A stretch of DNA of 64,000 nt from Phyto melanocephala (Eukaryota > Arthropoda > Insecta > Diptera > Rhinophoridae). Position numbers and translations under genes: made by a program. The stretch is from positions 108,689,076-108,753,075 of the forward strand of contig OW799235.1 of assembly GCA_941918925.1 (NCBI GenBank). The letters are read 5' to 3'. Positions 1 to 11,548 of the stretch are shown here, one piece after another (position 1 is the first letter of the stretch; each line of letters starts with the position of its first letter). A model generated the notes under the pieces. It did not search any database. It was not told where the DNA came from and saw nothing but the letters and a program-made list of their open reading frames with translations.

Positions 1-370
1 TCCATAACAGACAAATGCAATGGTGGCAGCCTCATGTCCTTCCAAACAGTCTTCTACAGGCATAAAAAGCCCTTATGGCCCTATTCGACACATATTTCAA
101 GCGAAAGTAGCATACATAGCAAGAGTTATATGCATAATTTCTAAGCTGAGTCTTTTATTCTTTTATTCTTATATTCTCAGCATATGCAAGCAGTATGAGA
201 CTTTTGTTGTTAACAATGTCGGTTTCTTCCAAAATCTTCTCCATTAGCCAGTTGAGGAAGTTGCACGATTACGAATCGCTTTGCATAAGGCCTCTCTCCG
301 ATCGGAGAGGTTCGCTCCTGTTGGACTATCTTTGCTGGTATACCAAGCTCAGCAATTGCGAGACAAAACT
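1..370 (-). pseudogene. Decayed non-LTR retrotransposon reverse-transcriptase fragment
   Basis: Read on the minus strand, the higher coordinates translate in shifting frames to pieces resembling the LINE reverse-transcriptase palm: LAELGIPAKIVQQ, then LMEKILEETDIVNN, then KSLILLAYAENI. The last corresponds to the family's LLAYADDI catalytic motif with the second Asp changed to Glu-Asn. Near positions 30-120 the minus strand reads RAFYACRRLFGRT, which resembles the thumb region of Jockey/I-type elements. At least two frameshifts and several stops separate the blocks, so it is dead. The fragment probably continues left of the window. The family assignment is by motif memory only; the LINE subclass is uncertain. 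A 16-bp perfect palindrome, CTCTCCGATCGGAGAG, lies at 294-309. Confidence 0.5.
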
Positions 371-1149
371 TTTTTATTATTAACAAGGCATAGAATTTTA
401 CAAAAATGTATATTAATACATTGTGGAAAAAAGGTAAAAAAACTAAATAATTAGTATCAAATAAATATATATTTATTAAATTTAGTTTAAAAATGTTTTA
501 TTCAGCAAAAATGTCCAAAAATTAGCTGAGATATAAACATAGACTAAAGCTGCCTCCTCATTTTCACCTTAATTTTTAACATACAACATTTCATTTAGTC
601 CCCAGATAACTTTTAAAAAAATCCTTAAATGTGTGCTCTATAATTGGCAAACGGTATATAGCGTTCGGCACAGCCGAATAAATTCAATACGTTGCTTTCA
701 TGTATTGAAGACATATACTAAAAATAAACTATAAAAAAAAAATTTAAGCAAAAATCACGATATTTTGTGTACATATATTTTTACTAAATGTCAGTGTGAT
801 ATTGTATTCTTTTTGGGAGTGCCATCTCTTAACACAGTCATCTACAATTCGCCAAATAAACTTTGACCTAATAACCACAACCGGCAAGTATTTTGCAAAT
901 CAAACAACCAACCAATTATAGTATGAGGCAATAAAAGCTTAAGCTTAATTGCATATTCTATGCCTTTTAAGCTCAATTTTGTCAAAAAAAAAACAATAGA
1001 ACAGATTAAAAAAATTAAATTGAAAAAAAAAAATAAAAGTTTTTCATGTTTGTGTAGTTTATTAGTTAATTAGCAAAGCATTTGGCGAATCTTTTCTACC
1101 ACTTGGCTGACAGAATGTCTATTACACTGCTTTACAAATTTTTAATTTG
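371..1149. other. AT-rich spacer, no gene seen
   Basis: I find no coding frame, RNA gene or clear repeat here. A weak trace of the Helentron-family tail hairpin (GTTCGGCACAGCCGAAT) lies at 664-680. Confidence 0.5.
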
Positions 1150-1150
1150 G

Positions 1151-2058
1151 AAAAATACCAAGAACGCCACATGCCTAGATAAGTTAATTATGACCTCCTG
1201 AACACGAAGAACGCTGTAATTTTTTTTCTAAGTACCGTTTTTTAGATAACGGTACTTTTGTGTTTTTCGGTGTATGGTCCCACTCAATCCCTTGTGGAGC
1301 CCAACCGAAAAGTATTAAGGATTTTGTGGAACGACAATATTTTCATCTTCATTGCTCACACACTATATTCGGCGTAAATTAAAAAAATTAAATTAAAATT
1401 CCAAAACTGATGGACGCCGAATATAGTGTGTGAGCAATGAAATCCTTAATAAAAACTTTATTTTTCATCCGATTTTTTTAAATTACGCTTAAAATGTTGG
1501 TAATTAAATAAGCTATTTGGTAAAAAAATAAAACATTCCACATCTTTACTATAACGTAGAAAAAAAACGAAGTAAAAATGAAAAATTTTGAAAAAAACGT
1601 AAAAAATAGGCAAATGAAGCAATGAAGATGAAAATATTGTCGTTCCACACAATCCTTAATAAAAACTTTATTTTTCATCCGATTTTTTTTAAATTACGCT
1701 TAAAATGTTTGTAATTAAATAAGCTATTTGGTAAAAAAAGAATCCAGATCTTTACTATAACGTAGAAAAAAAACGAAGTAAAAATGAAAAATTTTGAAAA
1801 AAACGTAAAAAATAGGCAAATTTTTAACTTTGAGGTGCCATAACTCAGCCATTTCTTATCAGATAGAAATTTTCAGCATATCGACGGAAAAGGCATTCGG
1901 TTGGGCTCCACAAGGGTTTGAGTGGGACCATACACCGAAAAACACAAAAGTACCGTTATCTAAAAAACGGTACTTAGAAAAAAAAATTACAACGTTTTTC
2001 GTGTTCAGGAGGTCCCAATTAACTTATCTAGGCATGTGGCGTTCTTGGTATTTTTTGG
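1151..2058. mobile_element. Foldback-type element with about 160-bp inverted arms
   Basis: The left arm (about 1151-1310) and right arm (about 1896-2058) are near-perfect reverse complements, both containing ACCAAGAACGCCACATGCCT and GGTACTTTTGTGTTTTTCGG. The centre holds two direct copies of an AT-rich block, about 1442-1617 and 1649-1822. A second inverted pair (1326-1356 against 1618-1648) flanks a small nested palindromic element. There is no transposase. Small open frames inside it come from the repeats. The structure fits a foldback or long-TIR MITE; the superfamily is unknown. Confidence 0.8.
1350..1439. mobile_element. 90-bp palindromic mini-MITE nested in the foldback element
   Basis: A perfect 26-bp terminal inverted repeat starts CATTGCTCACACACTATATT at 1350-1375 and returns as its reverse complement at 1414-1439. 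The AT-only core is about 38 bp. It interrupts an inverted pair of the surrounding element, so it is probably a later insertion. Confidence 0.7.
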
Positions 2059-2534
2059 CTGTAAACTAGTGTTATTGTGATAATGAAAACAGACTTTATT
2101 TTCATGCTGAGGGAAAATATACAGTGATTACATATAAATAAAATATTAACTTGATAGTTGCGTTAAAATATTCATTGCAGTGTTTTTTTTTCAAACATCT
2201 AATCTCGGTTAGATTATTCTGCGATACATTAATTTGAAATCTAAAAATCAGTGAAAATCTATTAGTCATCACTTTGTTAATGAAATGCTTTGCCGCTATT
2301 GTCAAAATAATTATTACTTATACCCTAAGCATGTTAAACTAAATGAGAATTATAAAAAGTTATGCATTTAAAGGGCTTCGAGCAAATTTCGCAACAAGAA
2401 ATTGTAATGTTTGTGTATCTAAGCAAATGTCTGGAGTCATTACTAAAATACTCTTTAGTAAGACAGACGATATGTAATAGTCGTTGAAAAATATGTTGTT
2501 TAGTAAGAGCAAGCCATTAAGTCCATCTTTCCGT
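2059..2534. other. AT-rich spacer, no gene seen
   Basis: Only short random open frames are present. No motif or repeat is recognised. Confidence 0.4.
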
Positions 2535-2790
2535 TTATACTTTGAAATCAACTTTTTGAACACCCTACGTATACGTCAGACTCTATCAGACGTATACGTA
2601 TCAGATATGATTTTGAGAATTTTGATATTGCTTCTTGCAACGTTAGTTACGTATATATGAAGTGTATACCTTTAGCAACATTTACAGAAAACCTGGGTCA
2701 ATTATCGACGAACCATATTTTTTGGGAAAAAAGTTTATTTCCTAAATAAGTTTTTATCACAGTTGCACCATATAATTCTCGGTTACGATC
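2535..2790 (+). mobile_element. Fragment of Helentron-like family 2
   Basis: It shares the blocks GAAATCAACTTTTTGAA, AGCAACATTTACAGAAAA and TTTTTATCACAGTTGCACCA with the longer copy at 41057-41602, in the same order. Both ends of the element are missing, so this is an internal relic. Confidence 0.55.
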
Positions 2791-2831
2791 ATTACCGGAG
2801 TTGGGTTTATTGCATTGGATTTCCTTTTTAA

Positions 2832-2965
2832 CTACTTGTAGTGGTAATTGAAAAACTAGTGCATTATCGCTCCTAATATTTAGTGGTAGTGGAAATTGAG
2901 TGCACTAGATGAATCGAATTTAGTGGTAGTGGAAATTAAGTGCAGTAAATGAAGCGATTTTTTTT
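2832..2965. repeat. Degenerate tandem repeat of TAGTGGTAGTGGAAATT units
   Basis: Two clear units (about 2880 and 2928) share TTTAGTGGTAGTGGAAATT followed by a-AGTGCA. A third, weaker unit begins near 2836. The spacing is about 45-48 bp. Confidence 0.6.
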
Positions 2966-3210
2966 GGACATTATAGTCGAGTTATGAATCAACTTTGAAA
3001 CCAAAACGAATTTATTTATGTTCACAACTTAGGTAACTTTGGTATCAAAAAGGAAAACCTTAAATTTTGGACCTATACTGAGACCAACAATGCGATTAGG
3101 ATTCAGCTGGTTTTGTGACATTATAACTAATTTTTATCAACAAAAAATCCAAGTTTTTTTTCGAAACTGCATTTCAATGCACTTGTGAACACACTTTACG
3201 TTACAGCATA

Positions 3211-3730
3211 ATACCCTGTTCAGACAGATATTTTTAATTGTTTCAATTTAGTGTGATTGAGCAATTAAAATAAGTGTTCAGACATACTCAATTTATCTTA
3301 CTCCATTAGCATTTGATAGCTGTAAAATACGATGTATTTATACCAAATCAAATAATGCCTTCTTTTCAGTGTTTTTCCTGTTGATAAAACATATTTACAA
3401 TTATATTTATACATATATATACTTATATGTATGTATTTGAATTTATTTAAACATTTTTTTTAAATTTTCTTCAAAAATTTTTCATTTTCTTAATTTTTAT
3501 TTTTTGTATATTTATTTGTTTGACATTAGAAATGCCACCTATAGAATTTTCCTCTCACTGAATATACTTCTCAAGAGTTGTATTTCGAGTTTTAGACAAT
3601 AAGTGAAACAATTAAGTATATATTGCTCAATTTAAAAATAATTTTTAGTATGGTAAATTGTGCTCAATAAGGCCTTTAATTGCGATAATATTATAAATTG
3701 ACAATTAAGGCGCCTGTGTGAACATAGTAT
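3211..3730. mobile_element. MITE-like element with imperfect terminal inverted repeats
   Basis: The left end reads ATACCCTGTTCAGACAG. The reverse complement of the right end reads ATACTATGTTCACACAG, followed by a shared AATTG(T)-rich stretch. The interior is AT-rich with no coding frame. The superfamily is not determined. Confidence 0.55.
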
Positions 3731-5022
3731 AACATCACTCACTCAACCATTAATTTATTTTTCACGTAATTATGGCAAAAAGAAAAAAAAATTAAAACGC
3801 AACCACAAGATTACTCAATTAATTTATTTGAAACTAAAGACTAAAATGAAAATAATTTTGCAAAGATATTTTTTTAATCGAATTACGTTTTTTTTTTCGA
3901 TATCCATTTAATACTTGTACTAATATGTTAACAGCCAGCCTGTCATATTATAAGTAATTGATTCTTAACACTTGTAAAAATAAAAATTATAAAACAAAAC
4001 AAAGTTTTTTCTTCGTATTTTTAAAGTTTGACCTAAATTTTCAATTTCAATATTCTAACAGTACAGCACTGCGCAGTTTATAGAAAATGTTTAAAGTGCG
4101 TCTGTCCCCAGTGTCTGACCACACACACATCCACATACAATTGACTCTATTTGAGCAACTGCAACAAAGGCAATGAATGACGATAACTACAACATAAAGT
4201 TGTTGGTTTAGTTGTACGTGTAAAAATATTGGTATATTGTTGTTATTGTGGCGTCTACAGTATTCAATGCATTGAATTTTGTGTAACCGTGTCACGCAGT
4301 CGCTGTGACAGTCATTTACATATGAATGCATGTTTGTTTGTCACAGTGTTAGTAGTGTGACACTCTAATTCATATACATTTGGTGTGTTTTTTTGTTGCT
4401 GTTGTTTCTATTACAGTTGTTGTTGATTCGTATGGAAAATTTGCAGTGTGCTGTTGGCGATTATTACAATGGCAACGTTTGCGGTGGTGGTTTAGTTTTC
4501 TAGTTTTCACTAGTTCAATGTAATTTATTTATGTAGATTTTTTTATTATTTATTTACTTTTTGCTTCATATATTTTTTTCTAAATTATTTTGCATAGTTG
4601 TGCCGTACATGTTTTAAGAAAGTGTTTTAAATTTTTGCTTAGATTTGTCATTATTTTATTTATTTTTTATTTTATAATAAATAAATCTTTGAAAAGTCTG
4701 GCACAAAAGGTCATGATTTAAATTAAATAGAGACAACTTAACGAACCAAGTACGAAAAGTTTAGCCAATAATTTTTATTTGACTTTGGAGGGTTTAAAAA
4801 TACATAGAGTTTGACGTACATAGTTTTTTTTCCTTTAGAATAAATTCTTGGTCTTTTATCGTTTTTTGTAACTTACTTTCCATCATAAACTTTACCTCAC
4901 AAATTTTTCTCCTTTTTTAACCATGTAAGGTATTTAAGTTTTGTTGTTAGTTACTAAACCTCTTAACGGCTTATATTAATTGGTTTAAGTTTTTTTCTAT
5001 GTATGTATTTTATTCTTAGCAA
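3731..5022. other. Spacer with a more base-balanced stretch at 4047-4500
   Basis: Most of this is AT-rich. The 4050-4500 part is less AT-biased and has CA/GTTGTT-rich strings typical of fly regulatory or untranslated DNA. A good acceptor-like sequence (TTGTTTCTATTACAG, ending at 4416) precedes a short frame ATG4432-TAG4503, but the opposite strand is equally open, so I do not call an exon. Confidence 0.3.
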
Positions 5023-5042
5023 TCTATATATATAAAAGTGAA

Positions 5043-5045
<3 letters not shown>

Positions 5046-5072
<27 letters not shown>
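5046..5072. repeat. (GT)n microsatellite inside the Helitron
   Basis: A GT dinucleotide run of about a dozen units follows the Helitron 5' end, as is common in this element type. Confidence 0.85.
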
Positions 5073-5073
<1 letters not shown>

Positions 5074-5164
5074 TAGCTATAGACTCCGAAACTGTAAAAC
5101 CGATCGGGCTCAAACTTTGGTAAGTTGTTGTACACATACCAGGGAGTGTTTATGGGTGAAAAAA

Positions 5165-5815
5165 GTGGGCGGAGCCACGCCCATAAAAAATTAGTTATCA
5201 GTTTTAGCTACTTGCACTTGACCGATTTTTCTGAAACTTTGCACACATATCTAGCTGTCATGACTAAATAATTTCGAGATAAGAAAAGTGGGCGGGGCCA
5301 CGCCCCTAAAAAAGTTTTAATTTTGAGGTACTTGCACTGGACCGATTTTTCTGAAACTTTGCACACATACTAAGCTGTCATAACCATATAATTTTGTGAT
5401 TATAAAAGTGGGCAGGGCCACGCCCATAAAAAAAGGTTATAATTATGAGGTACTTGCACCAGACCGATTTTTTTGAAACTTTGCACACATATCGAGCTGC
5501 CATGACTAAATAATTTTGTGATTAGAAAAGTGGGCAGTGCCACGCCCATAAAAAATAGGTATTTTTTTGAGGTACTTGCACTGGACCGATTATTCTGAAA
5601 CTTTGCACACATATTGAGCTGTTATGACTTTACAATTTCATGATTAGAAAAGTGGGCAGGGCCACGCCCATAAAAATTAGGTATTATTTTGAGGTACTTG
5701 CACTGGACCGATTATTCTGAAACTTTGCACACATATTGAGCTGTTATGACTTTACAATTTCGTGATTAGAAAAGTGGGCAATGCCACGCCCATAAAAAAA
5801 ATTATAATATTAGGT
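5165..5815 (+). repeat. Minisatellite of about 122 bp, six units
   Basis: Units start with GTGGGC(N4-6)GCCACGCCC at 5165, 5288, 5408, 5530, 5652 and 5774, a spacing of 120-123 bp. Each repeats CTTGCACTGGACCGATT and CTGAAACTTTGCACACAT. GTGGGC and GCCACGCCC form a small inverted pair in every unit. Confidence 0.9.
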
Positions 5816-5898
5816 TTTAGCACTTGATATTCAATTAAAATTCAGAATGCATTTCGATTTATTAAGGGGCGTAGCAACGCGCGCCGAGTTTGGCTAGT

Positions 5899-6409
5899 TT
5901 ATTATAACTGCAAGTTAAGTGTAGGCGACAAAACTTTAAACACGCTTGTTAATCAAGACTTTAAAATGTCTTGATATTTATTATGCAATAGTTGTGCTTT
6001 CAGTGGTACAGGTGAATTTCCTCAATGAATTTTTAATAAAAGGTCAGTTTGGAGTTCTGAATTTCAGGCACATTTATTTGCTTATAATTATACAGGTTTA
6101 CCATTTGCGAATACATATAGCTCTGCGCAGACAAATTACTTAAAAGTGTTTTCACATTAAAGTTTTAATACCAAAAATTGGTTTTAACATTAAACTAATC
6201 GTGAAAACCTGGTTTTACCATACGAAATAATAATAATTTCATTAAAACTATCTTAAAACTTTTTTTAGTGTGGTTTTAAGTAGATTTTATAAAATGCAAC
6301 CTTGTTTTCGGCAAACATTATTCAGTGCTTCCAAGTTAAAAAGATTAAAAACATGTTAAATGGCGTTTAATAAAAAAATAGTTTAGCAAGTGAAATAATT
6401 TAAATTTAA
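5899..6409. other. AT-rich spacer, no gene seen
   Basis: No supported feature. Confidence 0.4.
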
Positions 6410-7190
6410 ACAAGTAAAAGCGCTATATTCGGCCGTGCCGAATCTTATATACCCTTCACAACGTGTAGTCATGCAATAACAGTAAATTCACGTATGTATG
6501 TTAAAAAAAAAACAAAAAAAAAATAAAAAATAAAAAAAAAATTAAAAAAAAAAAAATTTAAAAAAAAAAATTAAAAAAAAAAAAATTATTATATACATAT
6601 ATAATATATATAAAACAAAAAAAAAAAAAAAAAAAAATTAAAAAAAAAAAATAAAAAAAAATAATAATAAAAATATATATAATATATTAAATAAAAAATA
6701 AAAAAAAAATAAAAAAAAAATTAAAAAAAAAAATTTTAAAAAAATTTAAAAAAAAATTTTTTTGCCTCAGCTGGGATTCGATGCCACGTTTTCTCTAACC
6801 AGTATACACGTTTGTATGTATGTATGTTGTTGTTGTAATGTTGTTTTTATGAAAAGAAAATCGAGGTGGTCGTGGGTTTTTGCTCATATCTCAGTTGTTT
6901 ATGTACCGATGTTTCTGATTTTCAATACCGATCTACTCCCGAATATTTCTGATATTTTAATACCTTACCCGGGTCCAACCTATGTCGGGGGGCTTCAAAA
7001 AGTTGATTTCAACATACACACGGACAGACGGTCAGACGGACAGACGGACAGACGGTCAGGGCTTAATCGACTCCTCTATTCATAAGCTTTCAGAAAATAT
7101 ATACTTTATGGGGTCGGAAATGAAAATTGTAGAAATTTCACACGGAATGACAAACCTATATATACCCTTTTTCACTGTGTGAAGGGTATA
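6410..7190 (-). mobile_element. Helentron-like element, family 1a, complete
   Basis: On the minus strand it begins TATACCCTTCACACAGTGAA and ends with the hairpin ATTCGGC-ACG-GCCGAAT followed by CTTGTT. The ends share an inverted pair, ACCCTTCAC and GTGAAGGGT. The interior has a block with AGACGGACAGACGG repeats, then GTGGCATCGAATCCCAGC-like sequence, then several hundred bases of A or T runs. Short frames such as the one at 6762-7085 recur in every copy and do not look like genes. The structure fits Helentron-associated elements (HINE/DINE-1 type); the assignment is inference. Confidence 0.75.
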
Positions 7191-8001
7191 AAAACAATGG
7201 ATGCAGTAGCAACAATAACAACAACAACAACAAAATATCTACATAATTTAAAAATACTCATTTACAAAAAATAAAATAATAATTTTGGAACGCACTCTAA
7301 AAATTTCTTAGATTTTAATCAAGGCAAAGAAATCAAAACTACCTGATGTCTTGATTCTTTAGGTGATTATTTTTTTTATCACTTATTTTAAACTGCAGTA
7401 GTCAAAGTCCATAGATAAAAAACCATTCCCGCTCTTCTCTCATTTATTTCAAATGCCAAATTTGAAACAAAAATGTGAACAAAAACATTCTCTCTGAACT
7501 GCGATTAATGTATGAACATGGTGTAGTCACATAAAATGATAGCGCTGAGAAAGAATATTTGAAATGTCTTTTATATATATGAATTTTGACAAATATTTGG
7601 ACACAAAAAAATAATCAGCTGGGCTGGCACCGCTACCTGTATAAGTTTGCCCTGCTTATGAATAAATATGCCTGCGTTTTCTATACAATTAAAAACAGCT
7701 GATATACAGTCTGACAAATTGATATTAAGTATAACAAAAATACATAGAAAGTTCTGTGAGAAATACACTTATTTCTACTCGAAATTTATTTTATTTTCAA
7801 TAAATTTCTTAAACAAACTGTAGGTTAAAAACTGGTTTAATTAAACTCGTGGTTTGAACGCAAAATCAGCTGTTAATGTTAAAACCGGGTTTAACTTGAG
7901 GTGGGGTTACACTTATACTTGCTCTACTATAATATTTATATGCTGGCTATCGAACAAATGCTCTAATGTAACTTTCTCGCTCTCAAGTTTATTACTTTAC
8001 A
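7191..8001. other. Spacer with a decayed relative of the CAAGGCA MITE
   Basis: Around 7322-7520 the sequence parallels the MITE copies at 18803-19011 and 30446-30654 (CAAGGCA, then CTACCTGATG, then GTCAAAGTCCATAGATAAAAAAC, then TCTCTCTGAACTGCGATTA, each in short form), but the ends are degraded. Nothing else is recognised. Confidence 0.4.
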
Positions 8002-8552
8002 TAAAGGGTCCGCCATCTAACGTTTTTTTTTCAACTAGTGCTTATTTCGTAAATGGTAGGTAACACTTAGCTCATGTCTGATTTGACAGATAATTAGTTT
8101 TATCCTTCCGCTGAACGAATATGGTTGTGTATACGCTTGAACAACGCTGGGAAATATTGCGACATTACTTTGGCCAATTTTGCCAAAAAAATTATCTTTT
8201 CAGATGAAGCTTATTTTGATCTTGGCGGGTATGTAAACAAGCAAAATTGACACATTTGGGGCACAGAAAGCCTGCACGCATACATTGAAAAGCCGATACC
8301 CGAAAGCCGTTTGGTGCGGATTTCGGTCCAGAGGCATAATTGGGCCATTTTTCTTCGAAAATAAGCAAGGAGTGGCCGTAGTCAATGGCAATCGTTATCG
8401 GGCCATGTTGAAAAAATTTTTGTTCACAAAAATTAAAGAGGAAGATAGTGGCAACATTTGGTTTCAACAGGACGGCGCTACGTGCCACACAGCCGAAGCT
8501 ACACTTTTTTATAGCATTTTCAAAAAAAAAAAGTTATTTGGCGGACCCTTTA
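8002..8552 (+). mobile_element. Mariner deletion derivative, copy A
   Basis: The ends are AAGGGTCCGCC and GGCGGACCCTT, flanked by TA target duplications at 8002-8003 and 8551-8552. Inside, on the + strand, is a fused and broken mariner transposase. The start MVVYTLEQRWEILRHYFG joins directly to KIIFSDEAYFDLGGYVNKQN (first catalytic Asp), then RGIIGPFFFEN, then IWFQQDGATCHTAEATL (second catalytic Asp). The helix-turn-helix middle and the part with the third catalytic residue are deleted, and frameshifts and a stop are present. It can move only if a relative supplies transposase. Confidence 0.9.
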
Positions 8553-9225
8553 GTTTCTGTCTTCTTCATTTCACTGCCGACTTTATCAGTGATTAGACAT
8601 TCTATAGTTCATAATTAAAAAAGGCTATTATGGGTGAAGTGGAACATAACTTTTGTCAAATAAAAAGAATAATTTGTCGTCACAAAATCAAATATATTTA
8701 TTTTCTTTTTTGTATTTTCTTTTGAATACTGGTTTTGATTCACACATCAAGCGCCGATCCAGGGGAAGGATAAACGGATATTTCCTTCTCAAAGCAAGTA
8801 ATAGTATTGACAGCCATAAAACGAACAATTTATATATATCTAATAAAAACTTCCTCCTTCTAAATGCATAGGCTAAATTCGCGCCTGCGAACATATATCT
8901 GAAATATTAGAATTCAAGGCACTGAACTAATTTTAAATTTCTGTATCATTTTCTAGTCCAATTCCAACAAAAATAAGATTCAATGATAGCCCTATATATA
9001 TATGACAAACAGATAATTTCTTTAAATATAAAAGTTTGGGAGTTTGGATAAAGCTAATAAATTAAGCACTTCTAAAATAATGTAATTTAAATTCCTTTTA
9101 ACATGGTTCTTTATTTGGATTTAGTTGTTTCTTCAATGCTATTTTTAAAAACTTCCGAAAACTAAATTTTGAATTAATTCCCAACTAGAGCATTAAAAAA
9201 AACAGCATTAAAAAAACGTTTTGTT
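8553..9225. other. AT-rich spacer, no gene seen
   Basis: No supported feature. Confidence 0.4.
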
Positions 9226-9317
9226 TTATTCGAAAATTAGGTTAGATCCGGCAGCTGCCCGAATGCATAGCTCACTTGGGTCCTCCGAGGGTCCCGTTGT
9301 GATATTATTCGAAAATT
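9226..9317 (+). mobile_element. Short retroposed fragment with a 13-bp target duplication
   Basis: TTATTCGAAAATT occurs at 9226-9238 and again at 9305-9317. It flanks 66 bp that start AGGTTAGATCCGG and end GGGTCCCGTTGTGATA. The core is clearly GC-richer than its surroundings. A similar AGGTTAGGTT...CCATTGTGATA unit is, from memory, widespread in dipteran genomes. It is SINE-like in size and duplication length, but no A-tail is visible. Confidence 0.6.
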
Positions 9318-10833
9318 GGTTTCTTTAAAAACTGGTTTCGGTCATTTCGAATAGTTTTTAATAAGTTAAATAGTTAAAAGTGTGAGAAAAAATTGCAATA
9401 ATAAAAATTAATGAAAAACTAAACGTTAATCGAACCAAAAAGAAACGTTTTTCAATTTAGTTGAACATAGAAAAAACGAAAACGATTGTATATACTTTAT
9501 GTATACTTACCATAGATACTTTAAATACCCCGTGTCCAACTAAAACATGAATTATAACATAAACGACTTAAAATGTTTTAAAATTTTTTTAAACTATTTT
9601 TGAATATTGTTACGAGTTGAAATTTATTATTAAAAATATTTTATTTGAATTACGTAGTGGTAAAAAGAACAGTTAAAATTAACCAAATTTCATTAGATAG
9701 AAAATTTAGAAAAGCATTCAAAACAATAGTAACTAATTTCTCATGTTTTTGTATATTATTATGTTGATAATATTTTAAATCAAAAACAATAAAAGAATAG
9801 TTAATTCATTACTTTAAAGGTTATACTTCCGATTTTGTGAGTGGGCATAAAAAACCAGAAGAACATGCAAACCCTTTTTATGGCAACAATTATTATCACT
9901 TTGTACTTCCAAATACCTATTTAATTTATGACTTTATTTTAATTTTATTTATTAAATTTACTTGGGATTTCTATCACTCAACGGGACATTATTTTTAAAT
10001 GTTTTAAATTTTTTTATACGATTGCCAGCTTACACTTTCAGACATTCATAATTCGTTTTTAATGCATTAAAATTTCTGGCATCCCCTTAACAATCATCAC
10101 TTTGTCAGCGGATGCAGATTTAATTGATTTAGCCGATTATGTCCACATTTGATTTCGTATGCCAAGTACAAAAAATACATTTAGAAAAGAAAAACCAACT
10201 TGTTGACTTTCAATTTTTAATTAAAAAATCACCGCAATTATTTATTTATTTATTAGTAGACAAACACATAAACACGTTTGCAACTCAGTATGTTTTAATT
10301 TAATCGTTAAAGTTTTCTATTTCTTCTTTAAGACCATTTACAAGTTGCCTTTAAATAAATTATGTGTTAATACCAGCAATGCAAACTAAATCAACAGCAG
10401 CAGCTGCAACAACAACAACATTATCTACTTTATATATCTTGTATGTATTATAGTCTCAAGTTGTCAGAAAAAACCACCCATACATCTCGACACACAACTT
10501 GGAAAAAATGCATTTGTTACCGAAGAAAATTTCAAATTGATTAGCTTCGAACTAACGACGCTGTAAAACTCGTCTGAAAAATGAAATATTTTTTTTTAAG
10601 CTGCAACTAATAATGTAGCAATAGCTAGCAATTATATTTTTAAGTGTTTATTTGTGAAAAACATATAAAATGATTAAAATGAATTACATGTATGTGAGGT
10701 AGTTATTTAAAGAAAAAGAGTTATTTTTTTTTTGCTTTCAAAATTATAAAATCTAAAATTACCAACTGCTTGTTTAATTTTTTTTTCTTATTTAAATTTT
10801 TAACCGACTAGTTTTTAAACAAAATATGTATGT
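9318..10833. other. AT-rich spacer, no gene seen
   Basis: About 1.5 kb with no supported gene. Short CAACAACAA and AGCAGCAGC-type runs occur near 10390-10420. Confidence 0.4.
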
Positions 10834-11420
10834 CAAAAACAGTGCTATATTCGGCCGTGCCGAATCTTATATACCCTTCACAACGTGTAGTCATGCAATA
10901 ACAATTGTTTGTATCACCATTCATCTCATATAAAATACGTACATACATGTAAAAAACATAACAAAAAAAAAAATATATATATTAAAAATAAAAAAAAAAT
11001 AATAAAAAAATTAAAAAAAAATTTTTTTAATTTTTTTTTTTTTAAAATTTAAAAAGAAAAATAATAAAATATAAATAAAATATTAAATAAAATAAAATAA
11101 AATTTGCTTGGCTCAGCTGGAATTCGATGCCACGTTTACTTTAACCAGCATGTATGTAGGTTGTTGTTGTAATTGTGAAAAAAAACGAGGTGGTCGTGGT
11201 TTTTTGCTCATATCTCAGAAAGATATGGGGCGATTGTGCTGAATTTCAATAGCGATTCATTCCTGGATATTTCCAAGGGATTGATACCATATACAGATCT
11301 GAGGAACATATAGTTGCTTTTAAAAGTTGATTTCAACCAACACACGGACAGACGGACAGATTGACAGACGGTCAGGGCTTAATCGACTCCTCTATTCATA
11401 AGCTTTCAGAAAATATATAC
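10834..11420 (-). mobile_element. Helentron-like element, family 1b, 5'-truncated
   Basis: It has the tail hairpin and the CCGTGCCGAATCTTATATACC block at 10850-10880, the AT-rich core, and the 1b-specific CAGATCTGAGGAACATATAG block. It stops after GCTTTCAGAAAATATATACT, so about 100 bp of the element's 5' end are missing. Confidence 0.75.
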
Positions 11421-11548
11421 TCACACTCGCGTATATTTATCAATAGTATTTTATATGTTGATTAATATAAATTATAAAAAAATTAACGAAACTTTTTCTG
11501 CAATTTAAGATTTATTTATAGTTTATAAAACTTTTGCGTTAACATTTT

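Larger units (their letters stand above)
5023..5898 (+). mobile_element. Non-autonomous Helitron
   Basis: The left end reads TCTATATATATAAAAGTGAA, the usual Helitron 5' start, preceded by A. The right end is a hairpin, GCGTAGCAACGC, in a GC-rich stretch followed by CTAGT and then T, matching the Helitron 3' rule of hairpin plus CTRRT with insertion between A and T. There is no Rep/helicase sequence, so it depends on another copy. The interior holds a (GT)n run and six units of a minisatellite. No target-site duplication is expected or seen. Confidence 0.8.

Noticed and set aside
4417..4503. Possible terminal exon (MENLQCAVGDYYNGNVCGGG…) after TTCTATTACAG
   Set aside because: The opposite strand is equally open, the region is GTTGTT/CAACAA-rich, and there is no nearby poly(A) signal or partner exon.
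5400..5612. 70-codon minus-strand frame with repeated FFMGVALP/FLWAWPCP
   Set aside because: Produced by the Helitron minisatellite, not a gene.
6762..7182. Overlapping open frames of 107 and 66 codons with RTDGQTDRRTDGQ-type repeats
   Set aside because: The same frames recur in other copies of the Helentron-like repeat (25834, 28026, 36560) and derive from the AGACGGACAGACGG tract; there is no start or domain conservation.
8192..8488. Minus-strand frames of 63-98 codons (and 46881-47094)
   Set aside because: Antisense shadows of the mariner transposase remnants.
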